Of a DNA stretch of 33,666 nucleotides, positions 8,823 through 20,105 are shown piece by piece; positions within the stretch are counted from its first letter, which is position 1; each line of letters begins with the position of its first letter. The stretch is from Burkholderiales bacterium (GTDB lineage: Bacteria > Pseudomonadota > Gammaproteobacteria > Burkholderiales > Burkholderiaceae_C): positions 1-33,666 of the forward strand of contig CANFXR010000021.1 in NCBI GenBank assembly GCA_947451035.1, in the 5' to 3' direction. The notes beneath the pieces are model-generated. The model worked only from the letters and a program-made list of their open reading frames with translations. It was not told the origin of the DNA and searched no databases. The position numbers and the translations under genes are program-made.

Positions 8823-10448
8823 ATGACCGCCATCGAGTTGTTCGCCGGGCTGGGTTTCATATTCATCGGGACGCAGTTCCTGACGGCCCACATGAAGCTG
8901 GTCGCCGGCGCCGGGTTCCACCGGATGGCCGCGCGCGCCACCGGGCATCCGCTCAAGTCCATGCTCACCGGCATCGCCGCCGGTGCCGTGATCCAGAGCA
9001 CCAATGCCGTGACGTTCATCGTGATCGGTCTGGTGAGCGCCGGCGCGGTGACCGTGCGCAGCGCGATGCCCATCGTCACCTGGTCGTATGCCGGCTCGAC
9101 GCTGCGGCTCTTGCTGGTGTCGCTGGACATCGCTCCGGTCATCATGCTCGGCATTGGCGCGCTCGGCATCGTCTTCCTGATGGGCGGCGAGCGCAACGCG
9201 AAGTACCGCGACCTGATCGCCGCCATGCTGGGGCTGCTGCTGCTGCTGTACGGCGTGGAGCTCATGACCCATGCCGCGGTGCCGCTGCGCAGCTCCCAGC
9301 GGCTGCGCGACATCCTCAGCTGGGCGAATGAGTTCTACCTGTGGGGCTTTGTCGCCGGCGCGGCGCTGGCGGTCGTCATCCAGGGCCAGACGGTTTCGGT
9401 GATCGCACTGGCGCTGGTGGTCGCCGGGGTGCTGGACACCGACCAGGGCATCCTGATCGTGGTCGGTGCCAATCTGGGCTCAGGCATCCAGACCATCATC
9501 CAGGGCGCCGGGCTGAGCGGCACGGCGCGCCAGCTCAACGTGTACCAACTGGTGATGAAGGCCATCGGCGTGGCGGTGCTGCTGCCGTTGCTGATGCTCG
9601 AACACTACGCCGGCATCCCGACCGTGGGGGCCCTGGTGCGCTCCTTGAGCGCCGACCCCGCGCTGCAACTGACGGGCGTGCACTGGATGTTCCAGATCGT
9701 CTCGGCCACGGTGGCTACGGCCTTCAGCACACCGCTGCTCGCGCTGCTCGAGCGGCTGAGCCCGCAAACGACCGAAGAAGCGCTGAGCAAGCCGCGCTTC
9801 ATCCAGTTCAACGACGGCCTCGCAGCACTGGCGGCCGTTTCCATGGTGGAGCAAGAGCAGCTTCGGCTGCTCCAGCGCCTGCCGTCTTTCCTGGGCCAGG
9901 TCTGCGGCGACGGCGTTGCCGACGCTGCGCGCACGCCGCCGGCGGTGACCGGGCCTGCGCCGGGCGTGCTGCGCAAGTCCGGTGACGAGTTGATCGCAGT
10001 GATCGACAACTTCCTCAAGAGCCGCCTCGACCTGCGCAACCAACCCGATGACCTGGACCGCCTGATGCGCCTGTGGAACACCAACCAAACGCTCAAGGCC
10101 TTGCATGAGGCGCTCGCAGCATTGGCCGGCGGGCTGCAAACGCTGCAACGCACGCCAGCGGTGAGCGGTTTCGCCACGACCCTTGCCGAATCCGCCCACG
10201 CCTTGACGAGCACCGTGGCCGATGAAATGACGGCCTTCGACGACGGCTCTGCGGCCCTGCTGATGGCGCTCACCAGTGACCGCTCGGCGCTGATGGCGGG
10301 CCTGCGCGAGACGCTGTGGCAGCGCGCGCCCGATCTGTCGCCCGCCGAGCGCCAGCTCGCCTGGGACACCGCCGATGCTTTCGAGCAAATGGTCTGGCTG
10401 CTGAACCGGTACGCCGTGAGCCTGTCGCCGGCAGCCACCGGCACGTAG
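8823..10448 (+). CDS. Na/Pi-cotransporter family protein with PhoU-like C-terminal domain
   Basis: A 541-residue inner-membrane protein. Residues 1 to about 320 contain repeated hydrophobic helices of the bacterial Na/Pi-cotransporter (NptA/YjbB) fold. The tail (about 325-535) is hydrophilic, helical and PhoU-like. The family repeat signature QSSSAT is seen first as QSTNAVT at 58-64 and second, much altered, as QGQTVSV from residue 187. The usual GANIGTT is GANLGSG here. Phosphate is the usual substrate of the family, but the divergent second signature makes the substrate uncertain. The ATG at 8823 gives a first helix with normal features. The gene is 11 bp downstream of msrQ, and an AT-rich intergenic region follows. 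Confidence 0.85.
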   Translation: MTAIELFAGLGFIFIGTQFLTAHMKLVAGAGFHRMAARATGHPLKSMLTGIAAGAVIQSTNAVTFIVIGLVSAGAVTVRSAMPIVTWSYAGSTLRLLLVSLDIAPVIMLGIGALGIVFLMGGERNAKYRDLIAAMLGLLLLLYGVELMTHAAVPLRSSQRLRDILSWANEFYLWGFVAGAALAVVIQGQTVSVIALALVVAGVLDTDQGILIVVGANLGSGIQTIIQGAGLSGTARQLNVYQLVMKAIGVAVLLPLLMLEHYAGIPTVGALVRSLSADPALQLTGVHWMFQIVSATVATAFSTPLLALLERLSPQTTEEALSKPRFIQFNDGLAALAAVSMVEQEQLRLLQRLPSFLGQVCGDGVADAARTPPAVTGPAPGVLRKSGDELIAVIDNFLKSRLDLRNQPDDLDRLMRLWNTNQTLKALHEALAALAGGLQTLQRTPAVSGFATTLAESAHALTSTVADEMTAFDDGSAALLMALTSDRSALMAGLRETLWQRAPDLSPAERQLAWDTADAFEQMVWLLNRYAVSLSPAATGT

Positions 10449-10637
10449 CCACTGACTCAGACGAAATTCACTTAATTAACGGTTTAATTATTTAGTACAC
10501 TTTCATTGGTTTATTTCTTTTGTCACACTTATTCACAAAATTGAATACTTGACGCCGGCAAATCCTTGCCGAGCGATGCGAGGTTGGGGCACAGTCAGCT
10601 TTGTCTGAGCGCAGTCAGATTTCTCTGAAAGTTTTTC
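10449..10637 (+). promoter_or_regulatory. AT-rich control region of the signalling operon
   Basis: This 189-bp gap before the HD-GYP gene is strikingly AT-rich from about 10470 to 10550 (for example TTAATTAACGGTTTAATTA), in contrast to the GC-rich genes on both sides. A TTGACG hexamer lies near 10548 but has no convincing -10 partner. A tandem 20-bp repeat occupies 10589-10628. No terminator hairpin for the upstream transporter gene was found here. Confidence 0.6.
10589..10628 (+). repeat. Tandem 20-bp direct repeat, each copy with an inner dyad
   Basis: Two adjacent copies, GCACAGTCAGCTTTGTCTGA (10589-10608) and GCGCAGTCAGATTTCTCTGA (10609-10628), match at 17 of 20 positions. Each holds the inverted pair TCAG-N6-CTGA. 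Copy spacing is two helical turns, so bound dimers would sit on one DNA face. The second copy ends 9 bases before the GTG start. This looks like a pair of regulator binding sites or a leader-RNA element. Confidence 0.65.
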
Positions 10638-11735
10638 GTGCCCTATATCGGAATCGTTGACGACAACCCCATTGCCTTGCTGCACATGCGCATCCTGCTG
10701 GAGCGCGCGGGCTTTCCCGATGTGCGCACCCACACCGACCCGCGCGCCTCGCTGGCGGCGTTCAAGCTCGAGCCGCCCAGCGTGCTGCTGGTCGACTACC
10801 TGATGCCCGACCTGGATGGCATCGAACTGCTGGGGCAGCTTCAAGCGGCCGGCACCACGCTGCACACGCCGGTGGCCATGGTGTCGGGGGCCGAGGACCT
10901 GGAGTCGATGCGTCTTTCGGCCTATCGAGCCGGGGCGATCGAGGTGCTGGCCAAGCCCGTCAACCCGCAGGAATTCACGCTGAAGGTGCGCAACCTCGCG
11001 CGCTTGTCCACCGTGCCGCTGCATGGCCGGTTCCAGTCCGATTTCTCGCCGCTGGTCGTGCCGCGCAGCAGCCGGGCGGCGCCTGCAAAGACCGGCGCGC
11101 CGCGCGACGATGTGCCCATGCTGCGCATGCTCGAAAAGGTGGCCGCCTTTCGCGACGACCGCACGGGCAAGCACACCACGCGCATGGCGTTCTACGCCGC
11201 GGCCATTGCGCACGCCTACGGCCTGAGCATCGCGCAGCAAGACCAGCTGATGGAAGCCGCGCCGCTGCACGACATCGGCAACATCGGCTGCCGTGACGAC
11301 GTGCTGCGCAAGGGCAAGGGCGAGCAGCTCGACGACGAGGCCCGCGTGGCCATGCAGCAGCACACCATCACCGGCTACGAGCTGCTGCGTGATTCGCCCT
11401 CAGAAGCCATGCAACTGGCCGCCGAAATCGCGCTGTCCCACCACGAATGCTGGGACGGCAGCGGCTACCCGCTGCGCCTGTCGGGCGAGCACATCGCGCT
11501 GTCCGGACGCATCGTGGCGGTGGCCGACACCTTCGACGCGCTGACGACCGTGCGTCCTTACGAGCCCCAGTGGCTGGCCGAGCGCGCCCGCCGCGTCATC
11601 AAGGCCGACAGCGGCAAACGCTTCGACCCGGCCGTGGTCGATGCTTTCGAGTCAGCCTTCGACAGCCTGCTGCGCATCAAGCGCCACTTCGATGGTGGCG
11701 AAGTCTTCGCGGCGGTTGCCGCATCGGCACACTGA
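10638..11735 (+). CDS. Response regulator with HD-GYP domain (putative c-di-GMP phosphodiesterase)
   Basis: A 365-residue cytosolic response regulator. The receiver domain (about 1-125) has the acidic pair D8-D9, the phosphoacceptor Asp53 in LLVDYLMPD and the Lys of AKPVN. After a linker rich in Ala, Arg and Ser, an HD-GYP domain (about 155-350) shows His211-Asp212 in HDIGN, H268-H269-E270 and DGSGYP to Pro278, then RIVAVADTFDALTT. HD-GYP proteins of this RpfG-like layout hydrolyse c-di-GMP. The canonical HDIGK is HDIGN here, so one metal- or substrate-site residue differs. The start is a GTG with no obvious ribosome binding site, at the usual distance from the receiver fold. The hybrid kinase gene begins 6 bp after the stop, so it opens the operon. 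Confidence 0.93.
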   Translation: MPYIGIVDDNPIALLHMRILLERAGFPDVRTHTDPRASLAAFKLEPPSVLLVDYLMPDLDGIELLGQLQAAGTTLHTPVAMVSGAEDLESMRLSAYRAGAIEVLAKPVNPQEFTLKVRNLARLSTVPLHGRFQSDFSPLVVPRSSRAAPAKTGAPRDDVPMLRMLEKVAAFRDDRTGKHTTRMAFYAAAIAHAYGLSIAQQDQLMEAAPLHDIGNIGCRDDVLRKGKGEQLDDEARVAMQQHTITGYELLRDSPSEAMQLAAEIALSHHECWDGSGYPLRLSGEHIALSGRIVAVADTFDALTTVRPYEPQWLAERARRVIKADSGKRFDPAVVDAFESAFDSLLRIKRHFDGGEVFAAVAASAH

Positions 11736-11741
11736 GCCCGC

Positions 11742-14165
11742 ATGGCTGACTCGCCCGACTCCTCCCCGCAAGAGCCGATCCCGGACTGGCGCCTGGGCGC
11801 CGATGCGCGCCCGATTTTCGGCATGACGCTGCTGCAGGGGTGCTTGCTCCTGAGCACCATCTGCATCCTGATCTTCTTCTGGGTGAGCCTGTCGCACCTG
11901 CGTGCGCTCGACCGTGACGCCGAGGCCTCTCGCGCGCTGATCGAGGCGGAAGATTGGATCGACAACATCCGCGCCATCCGTAAGGGCTCCATTGACGAGG
12001 CCGGTTTCATCGCGGCCCTCGAGAAGCTGGACGCCAGCCCCAAGATCGTGTCGATTCAGGTCTGGCGCGACGGTGATGGTGCGTTGATCTACCGCCGCGG
12101 CGAGTTGCCGCACGGCAAGGTCCCTGTGGTCCCGCACGGCGATGCGCGTCGTGCGGGCTCGCAGGTCGACCTCGAGCAGCGGCGGGTCATCCAATGGGGG
12201 CCCCTCGGTTTCAAGCTGGGCGTGGCCGCGGTCGAGGTCGACACCAGCGCCTTAGCCCCCAGGGGCCGCGAATCTCAGTGGATCAAGGACGAAGCCCTGA
12301 TTGGCGCTCCACCGTTGCTGTTTCTGGCGCTGTTCTTCGTGATCTGGAGGCTCAACGTGCGCGAGCTGCAGCGGCTGAGCGAGCACCCTGAAGCGTGCCA
12401 CCCGGGCCGTGGGCCCTGCTGCTCGCGCAAGCTGCCCTGGTGGGCCAGCACCGAGTTGATCCTCGCGCGCCACGCGACCCGGCAGATGGTGGCGATGGCT
12501 CAAGCCAGGTCGAGCGGCAAGAAACGAATGATCGCCCTGATGCAAGGCGTCCTGGACGAGGCGGCCGAGGCCGTGATCGCCTGTGATGCCAACGGCCGCA
12601 TCCTGGTCAGCAACAGCGCGGCCAACCAGCTGTGGTCGCCCGACGGGGATACGCTGGTCGGCGAGCCGGTTCCCGCGACCTTGATGGCGTTCGTCGGGCC
12701 CGATCTGGCCGCGGGCAAGAGCTCAGGCTGGCTCGTCGGGCCACACCCGCTCTCGCGTCGCGTGCTCGATGCCGAGGTGAGTTCGGTCCACGCGGCGCAC
12801 ATCCCGATGCGCCTGAGCAGCCATGTCGTGTTCGTCGAAGACGCGCCCTGGCTGGTGATCCAGGGACTCAACCGAACGGCCGAGATTTCTGCCCAGTCGG
12901 CGGTCCAGGAGTCGATGGGCAAGGTCAAGCACGCCAACGAGGCCAAGAGCCGTTTTCTGGCCACCGTCAGCCATGAGATCCGCACGCCGCTCAACGGGCT
13001 GTTCGGCATGCTCGACCTGTTGTCTCGATCTGCGCTGGACCATGAGCAGCAAGAGCTCCTCGAAACCGCACGCATGGCCGGGCGCCAACTGCGCGCGCTG
13101 CTCGACGATGTGCTCGACCTGTCCAAGATCGAAGCCGGCAAGCTCGAGTTCGAGAGCGTGCCTTTTGACGTGCGCGAGCAACTCGGCCGCACGGTTCAGG
13201 TTTTCATCGCTGCGGCGCAATTGAAGGGCGTCACGCTGAGCGTTCACTGGAACACGCCACAGCCCATGCTGATGGGCGACGCCTTTCGCATCAGCCAGGT
13301 GCTCAACAACCTGCTCGACAACGCGCTGAAGTTCACCGAAACCGGTTTCATCTCGGTCGACATCCGCACCGAGCAGGCCAATGCGGATGAGGCCTTGTGC
13401 AACGTGTGGGTCACCGTCGAGGACTCCGGCCAAGGCATCCCGCCAGAGCGCATGCCGCACATCTTTGATCCGTTTTCCCAGGCCCACGAGTCGGTCAGCC
13501 GCGCCTTCGGCGGTAGCGGCCTGGGCCTGTCGCTGTGCCGCGAGCTGTGTCATGGCATGGGCGGTCACATCGCCGCGGCAGCCCGCCCGGGCGGCGGCAC
13601 GATCTTCACGTTCCTGGTGCGCTGCGAGGTCGCTTACGGCATGTCGCCGTTCGTCGATACCCAGCCCTCCGAAGACGTGCAACTGGCGTTGCTGCAAGGT
13701 GCGCGCGTGCTCGCGGTCGACGACAACCGTGTCAACCAGACGCTGCTGCTGGGCTGGTTGAAGTCGGTCGGCGCGGCGGTGACGCAGGCGTTCGATGGCG
13801 AGGCGGCGGTGGCCGCCGTGGTCGCCGAACCGTTCGACATCATCCTCATGGACATCTCGATGCCGGTGATGAACGGCCTGGACGCCACACGCGCCATCCG
13901 TGCGCTGGCGGCGTCCAAGGGGCTGGACTCGCCGCGTTTTGCCAACGTGCCCATCCTCGGCGTGTCAGCCCACGCGATGTCGGGTGACCGCGAAGCGTGC
14001 ATCGCTGCGGGCATGAACGGCTACGTCACCAAGCCGATCAAGCGCGATGTGCTGTTCCAGCGCATGGTGCGAGTCATGTCCGAGATGCCGCCACCGGACG
14101 GATCGCACGACCACCGTGCTCTGCCGCTCATCGCCCTTACCCCCAGCAAACCCCCTGCCCCTTGA
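11742..14165 (+). CDS. Membrane hybrid sensor histidine kinase with receiver domain
   Basis: An 807-residue inner-membrane kinase. Helix 1 is at about 27-47 and helix 2 at about 187-205, enclosing a ~140-residue periplasmic sensor segment with no recognised fold. A PAS-like domain follows at about 270-380 (EAAEAVIACDANGRILVSNS). The HisKA phosphoacceptor is His411 in TVSHEIRTPLNG. The ATPase domain has NNLLDNALKF, DSGQGIP and GGSGLGLSLC. The C-terminal receiver has VDDNRVN and Asp704 in LMDISMP. All catalytic motifs are intact. It sits 6 bp from both the HD-GYP gene and the Hpt gene, so a relay kinase - receiver - Hpt - HD-GYP is plausible but not proven. A short Cys-rich insertion (EACHPGRGPCC, about 215-225) just after helix 2 is unusual. 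Confidence 0.93.
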   Translation: MADSPDSSPQEPIPDWRLGADARPIFGMTLLQGCLLLSTICILIFFWVSLSHLRALDRDAEASRALIEAEDWIDNIRAIRKGSIDEAGFIAALEKLDASPKIVSIQVWRDGDGALIYRRGELPHGKVPVVPHGDARRAGSQVDLEQRRVIQWGPLGFKLGVAAVEVDTSALAPRGRESQWIKDEALIGAPPLLFLALFFVIWRLNVRELQRLSEHPEACHPGRGPCCSRKLPWWASTELILARHATRQMVAMAQARSSGKKRMIALMQGVLDEAAEAVIACDANGRILVSNSAANQLWSPDGDTLVGEPVPATLMAFVGPDLAAGKSSGWLVGPHPLSRRVLDAEVSSVHAAHIPMRLSSHVVFVEDAPWLVIQGLNRTAEISAQSAVQESMGKVKHANEAKSRFLATVSHEIRTPLNGLFGMLDLLSRSALDHEQQELLETARMAGRQLRALLDDVLDLSKIEAGKLEFESVPFDVREQLGRTVQVFIAAAQLKGVTLSVHWNTPQPMLMGDAFRISQVLNNLLDNALKFTETGFISVDIRTEQANADEALCNVWVTVEDSGQGIPPERMPHIFDPFSQAHESVSRAFGGSGLGLSLCRELCHGMGGHIAAAARPGGGTIFTFLVRCEVAYGMSPFVDTQPSEDVQLALLQGARVLAVDDNRVNQTLLLGWLKSVGAAVTQAFDGEAAVAAVVAEPFDIILMDISMPVMNGLDATRAIRALAASKGLDSPRFANVPILGVSAHAMSGDREACIAAGMNGYVTKPIKRDVLFQRMVRVMSEMPPPDGSHDHRALPLIALTPSKPPAP

Positions 14166-14171
14166 CAGCCC

Positions 14172-14552
14172 ATGAATGACTTCAACGCCCCGGCTCCCCA
14201 CTCCGCTGCCCCGGTGATCGACATGCAGCATGTGATCGAAGACCTGCAGATCGACGAGGAGGGCTACTTCGAGCTCGTCGCGGTGTTCCTCGACGAGGTA
14301 CCGACGATCCGTGAGGCCATTGCGCGCGCGCTGGAAAGGGGCCGTGAGCCGCTCATGCGCGTGAGTCACGAACTCGGCACCACGCTGGGCGTGGTGGGTG
14401 CGGCGCGCGGCCAGCGTCTGGCGCGCGAACTCGAGCGCGCGCTGCGCGCCGGCGAGCCGGTCGACCTGCCCATGGCGGCGGCCTCCATGTTGCGCGAGCT
14501 GGAGGTGGTCGTGCAGATCCTGAGTTCCGGGCCGGCCACGGCTGTTACATGA
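14172..14552 (+). CDS. Stand-alone Hpt-like histidine phosphotransfer protein
   Basis: A 126-residue soluble protein resembling the four-helix Hpt fold, which shuttles phosphate between receivers in multi-step phosphorelays. The likely phosphoacceptor is His66 in SHELGTTLGVVGA. This aligns with the usual H-x-L-K-G-S-S-x-x-L-G-A motif but has Gly for the Lys and Thr for the Gly. The N-terminus holds two acidic helices (DLQIDEEGYFELVAVFLDEV), and the helices after the motif are Arg/Leu-rich. It lies 6 bp after the first hybrid kinase, and its TGA overlaps the ATG of the next kinase (ATGA), so it is translated with both. The context supports an Hpt role. The altered motif leaves some doubt about phosphotransfer. 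Confidence 0.85.
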   Translation: MNDFNAPAPHSAAPVIDMQHVIEDLQIDEEGYFELVAVFLDEVPTIREAIARALERGREPLMRVSHELGTTLGVVGAARGQRLARELERALRAGEPVDLPMAAASMLRELEVVVQILSSGPATAVT

Positions 14553-16959
14553 GTCAACCGGCCGCCAAGGGCGCGCCCATCCACGAGCCTGTGGCCGACG
14601 CCATGGACCCCACATTGGCTGTCGGCCAGGCCAGGCAGCTGCTGCACAGCATGCACAGCTTCCTCGCCAAGGCAGAGCAGCTGAGTGCGCGCATACGCGT
14701 GGCGGTCACGCTGCCGATCGGCCTGCTGTGCATCCTGGGATGGGCGATCCTCGCCGTGTTTGGCCAGCTGGTTCAGGGACAGGCTCGCCATCCGGAAATC
14801 ATGCTGGTGGCGGGCATCGTCTTGTTACTGATCGGGCTGCATGGCTGGGTCCATCGCGGTCCGGCGGAAATCCACACGGCGCTGCTGGCAACGGTCGTCG
14901 CGGTCATCTACAGCTGTGCCGTGCTGATCAACGGCACACTGCCCACTCTTTTCCTGGGCGCGGTCATCATCGCGCTGCATTCGGTGGCCGCACCCCGCGT
15001 GGCGCTGGCGCTGTCTTTGGCAAGCCTGGTCGCGACGCCGCCGCTGGTGTTCCTGGCTTTGGCCGGGCAGATGGACTACCCCCACTTGTTCCGGGTCATG
15101 TTGACCGGGGCGATGTCCATCACCTTCCTCCAGCTTTTGTGCCGTGCCAACGACCGGTTCAAGGCTGAAGCGCTGCGGGTGGCGCAAGGACTCGAGGCCA
15201 TGATGGCCCCGCTGGGCAACAGCCTGGAGCAAGCCGTGTTCGAGCGCCGCCGGGCCGAGCAAGCGCTGGCCGCCACGCAGGCCGCCGATGAACGGGTCGT
15301 GGCGCTCATGGCCCAGCTCGAAGACGCCGTGAGTTCGATGTCGCAAGGCCTCGTGATGGTCAATGCCGAGGGGCGTGTCGTGTTGTGCAACCCGCAGACC
15401 CGACGCATCCTCGATCTGCCGGCAGGCACGCTGGATCCGCAGGATGTGTTTGCGGACCTGCTCGAATCACAGACCGAGCGCGGTGAGCTCGACGGCGGTG
15501 ACGCTGAGCGCAGCGCACCGTCATCGGCGATCGAATGGCAGCGCGATCAGCCTGACGGTTCGGTCAGCCGCACCGTGAACACGCGCGACGGGCGACATGT
15601 CGAGATGAACTCGCGGCGCATGCACTCGGGCTACACCGTTCACACCTACACCGACGTGACCGGCTACGTGCACGCCAACGATCAGCTGCGCGCGACGATG
15701 CTGGGCTTGACGATGGCCAAGGATCAACTGAACACCGAGTTGAAAAGCGCCCGTCGGGACTCCGAGATGAAGCTCAGGTTCGTGGCCTCGGTCAGCCACG
15801 AGATCCGCACGCCGCTCAACGGCATCATGGGCATGGTCGATGTGATTGCGCGCAGCGGCCTGACCGAACGGCAGGCCGAGTTGATCGCCGACGTGAAGAC
15901 CAGCACGCGCCAGTTGCGTCAGCTGACCGACGACATCCTCGACCTGTCTTCGCTGCAGGACGCGAAGTTCTCGCTGGCGCCGGTGTCGTTTGAGCTCAAC
16001 GCCTGCGTGACGAAGGCCGTGCGCGCCGCGCAGGGTGCCGCGCTCACGGCGGGTCTGCGGCTGGAACTGCTCATGCGCGATGGGCCGTGCATGGTGAGCG
16101 GCGATGACCACCGGTTGCAGCAGATCCTGAACAACCTCATCTACAACGCGATCAAGTTCACCACCCAGGGTGCCGTGCGGGTGCATGCCGAGTGGCGACT
16201 TGCAGATCCGGGCGGGACGGTGGAGGTGGTCATTTCCATCAGCGACAGCGGCCGGGGCATCGCCACGGCCGAGTTGAACAGCATCTTCGAACCCTTTCAC
16301 CAGGGTGACGAATCCACCAATCGAAACTTCGGAGGAACCGGTCTCGGCCTGGCCTTGTGCCGCGAGTTGTGCGAAGCGATGGGCGGAACCATTCGGGTCG
16401 CCAGCCGGCTGGGGCACGGCTCGGTGTTCACCTTCATGGTCAAGCTGCGACGCTCCGACCACGCCGCAGACTTCCAGGACACCCAATCGGCAGGGCTGGA
16501 CGATCAAGGCTGGGGCCTGGAGGGCAAGCGCATCCTGGTGGTCGACGACAACCGCATCAACCAGAAGCTGCTGTCCATCTGGCTGACCGAAGCCGGCGCG
16601 AGGTTCCAGGTGGCCCGCGACGGCGCCGAGGGGCTGCGCGCCGCGTCTGCCGAGCTGTTTGACGCCATCTTGATGGACGTTTCGATGCCGGTGATGAACG
16701 GCCTGGAGGCGACCCGGGCGATACGCCTGCTGGGTCAAACGGGCGATGTGCGGCTTCAGCAACTGGCGTCGGTTCCCATCATCGGCGTGACGGCCATGGC
16801 CCGTCACGAAGACCTGCAGCAGTGCCTGGAAGCCGGCATGGACGCGCACCTGGGCAAGCCTCTGGAGCGGCGCAAGTTTCTGCGCACCCTGAGCGAGGTG
16901 ATCGAAGCGCAGGGCTGGCTCAACAACGTCAGCTCATGCAACACCCCGAGGGTCCACTG

Positions 16960-16960
<1 letters not shown>
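14549..16960 (+). CDS. Hybrid histidine kinase with six-helix membrane sensor
   Basis: An 803-residue inner-membrane kinase. The N-terminal ~200 residues hold about six hydrophobic helices (first at 50-75) with little periplasmic loop, suggesting a membrane-embedded sensor. A coiled coil and a PAS-like domain follow (about 230-390, MSQGLVMVNAEGRVVLCN). The HisKA domain has His417 in SVSHEIRTPLNG. The ATPase domain has NNLIYNAIKF, DSGRGIA and GGTGLGLALC. The receiver has VDDNRIN and Asp710 in LMDVSMP. The start overlaps the Hpt stop by four bases. From the PAS domain to the end it is closely similar to the next gene, so the two arose by tandem duplication. Its ligand cannot be read from sequence. 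Confidence 0.93.
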
Positions 16961-19107
<2,147 letters not shown>

Positions 19108-19208
19108 CGGTTGCGCCCCCCGGGGCGGTCACGGTCGATGGCAGCCTGATGGCACGTTCGCCAGTTCCGCAGGCCCATCCCCAGTCATTTTATTTTCGTT
19201 GACGCGAC

Positions 19209-20057
19209 ATGAGCTACTTCAATATATGCATTATTCGTCCAGAGGGTTATATCTGGTCGAGTTCATTTCTTGAGTTGGCAGACCTGATCTCATTTTCCAT
19301 GCACGACTTGGGTCTGGGCAACAGGATTGCGGAGAACAGAATTGATCCTGCGGCGATAAATATAATAATTGGCTGCCACCTGCTGGATATAGATAACACT
19401 CGAAACATACCCGCCGACACGATATTTTTCAACACCGAGCAGATCGGCGGCTTGGGCAACCCATTGTGGATTTCTAGAATTCGCCATTTCCTGTCTCATT
19501 TTCCGTCTTGGGACTATTCAGAGGAAAATATCAGAAGACTGAAGGATTCTGGCATTGGGGGCACGCGCCTTTTCAAGTTCGGCCATCACCCGAAGCTCAA
19601 CAGAATCCCGAATTCTGAAGCCAAGGATATTGATATCCTTTTCTACGGCTGCCACAGCGAGGCCCGCCAACGCCTGCTCGATTCCATGGTGGCGCACGGG
19701 ATGAAAGTCAGCCGACTGCAGGGGGTCTTCGGTGCCGAAAGAGACAAATACATTGCCAGGTCAAAAATTGTATTGAACCTGCACCTGTACGAAACCAAGG
19801 TATTTGAAATCGTTCGCGTTCATTATTTAATGAACAATGGAAAGGCCATACTGAGCCAGTGCGACTCGAACTCCAAGGTGGATCCAAACTATTCCAATGG
19901 GTTGACTTTGGCGCCCTATGAGGATTTGATTTCCACGGCCCAGAAAATACTCGACTCCGAACACGAGCGGCGCCTGCTGGAGGAGAAATCGTTGCGTCAG
20001 ATCATGACATTGGATGCTGTCGAGATCATGAGAGAACTTGTCGGGGACTCCTCCTGA
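19209..20057 (+). CDS. Glycosyltransferase-like protein (CgeB/GT1-like)
   Basis: A 282-residue soluble protein, probably a glycosyltransferase of the CgeB-like GT-B type. The C-terminal half has the family-like run IDILFYG...RQRLLDSM, then DKYIARSKIVLNLHLYE and EIVRVHYLMNNGKAILSQ, which correspond to the sugar-nucleotide-binding half of such enzymes. The N-terminal half (IIIGCHLLDI, TIFFNTEQIGG, WDYSEEN) is less conserved. Donor and acceptor cannot be told. Base composition is clearly AT-richer than the kinases upstream, with codons such as ATA and TTA that the neighbours avoid, which suggests transfer. The ATG at 19209 gives a normal N-terminal beta strand (YFNICIIRP). It is convergent with the methyltransferase gene, 48 bp apart. 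Confidence 0.7.
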   Translation: MSYFNICIIRPEGYIWSSSFLELADLISFSMHDLGLGNRIAENRIDPAAINIIIGCHLLDIDNTRNIPADTIFFNTEQIGGLGNPLWISRIRHFLSHFPSWDYSEENIRRLKDSGIGGTRLFKFGHHPKLNRIPNSEAKDIDILFYGCHSEARQRLLDSMVAHGMKVSRLQGVFGAERDKYIARSKIVLNLHLYETKVFEIVRVHYLMNNGKAILSQCDSNSKVDPNYSNGLTLAPYEDLISTAQKILDSEHERRLLEEKSLRQIMTLDAVEIMRELVGDSS

Positions 20058-20105
20058 GGGAGGTGGGGGCCATTGAGCCGCAGGATCAGAGCAAGCCCAT
20101 CACCC

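Noticed and set aside
19108-19208. Terminator for the kinase operon in the CCCCCCGGGGCGG stretch
   Set aside because: The possible stem leaves a two-base loop and is not followed by a T-run.
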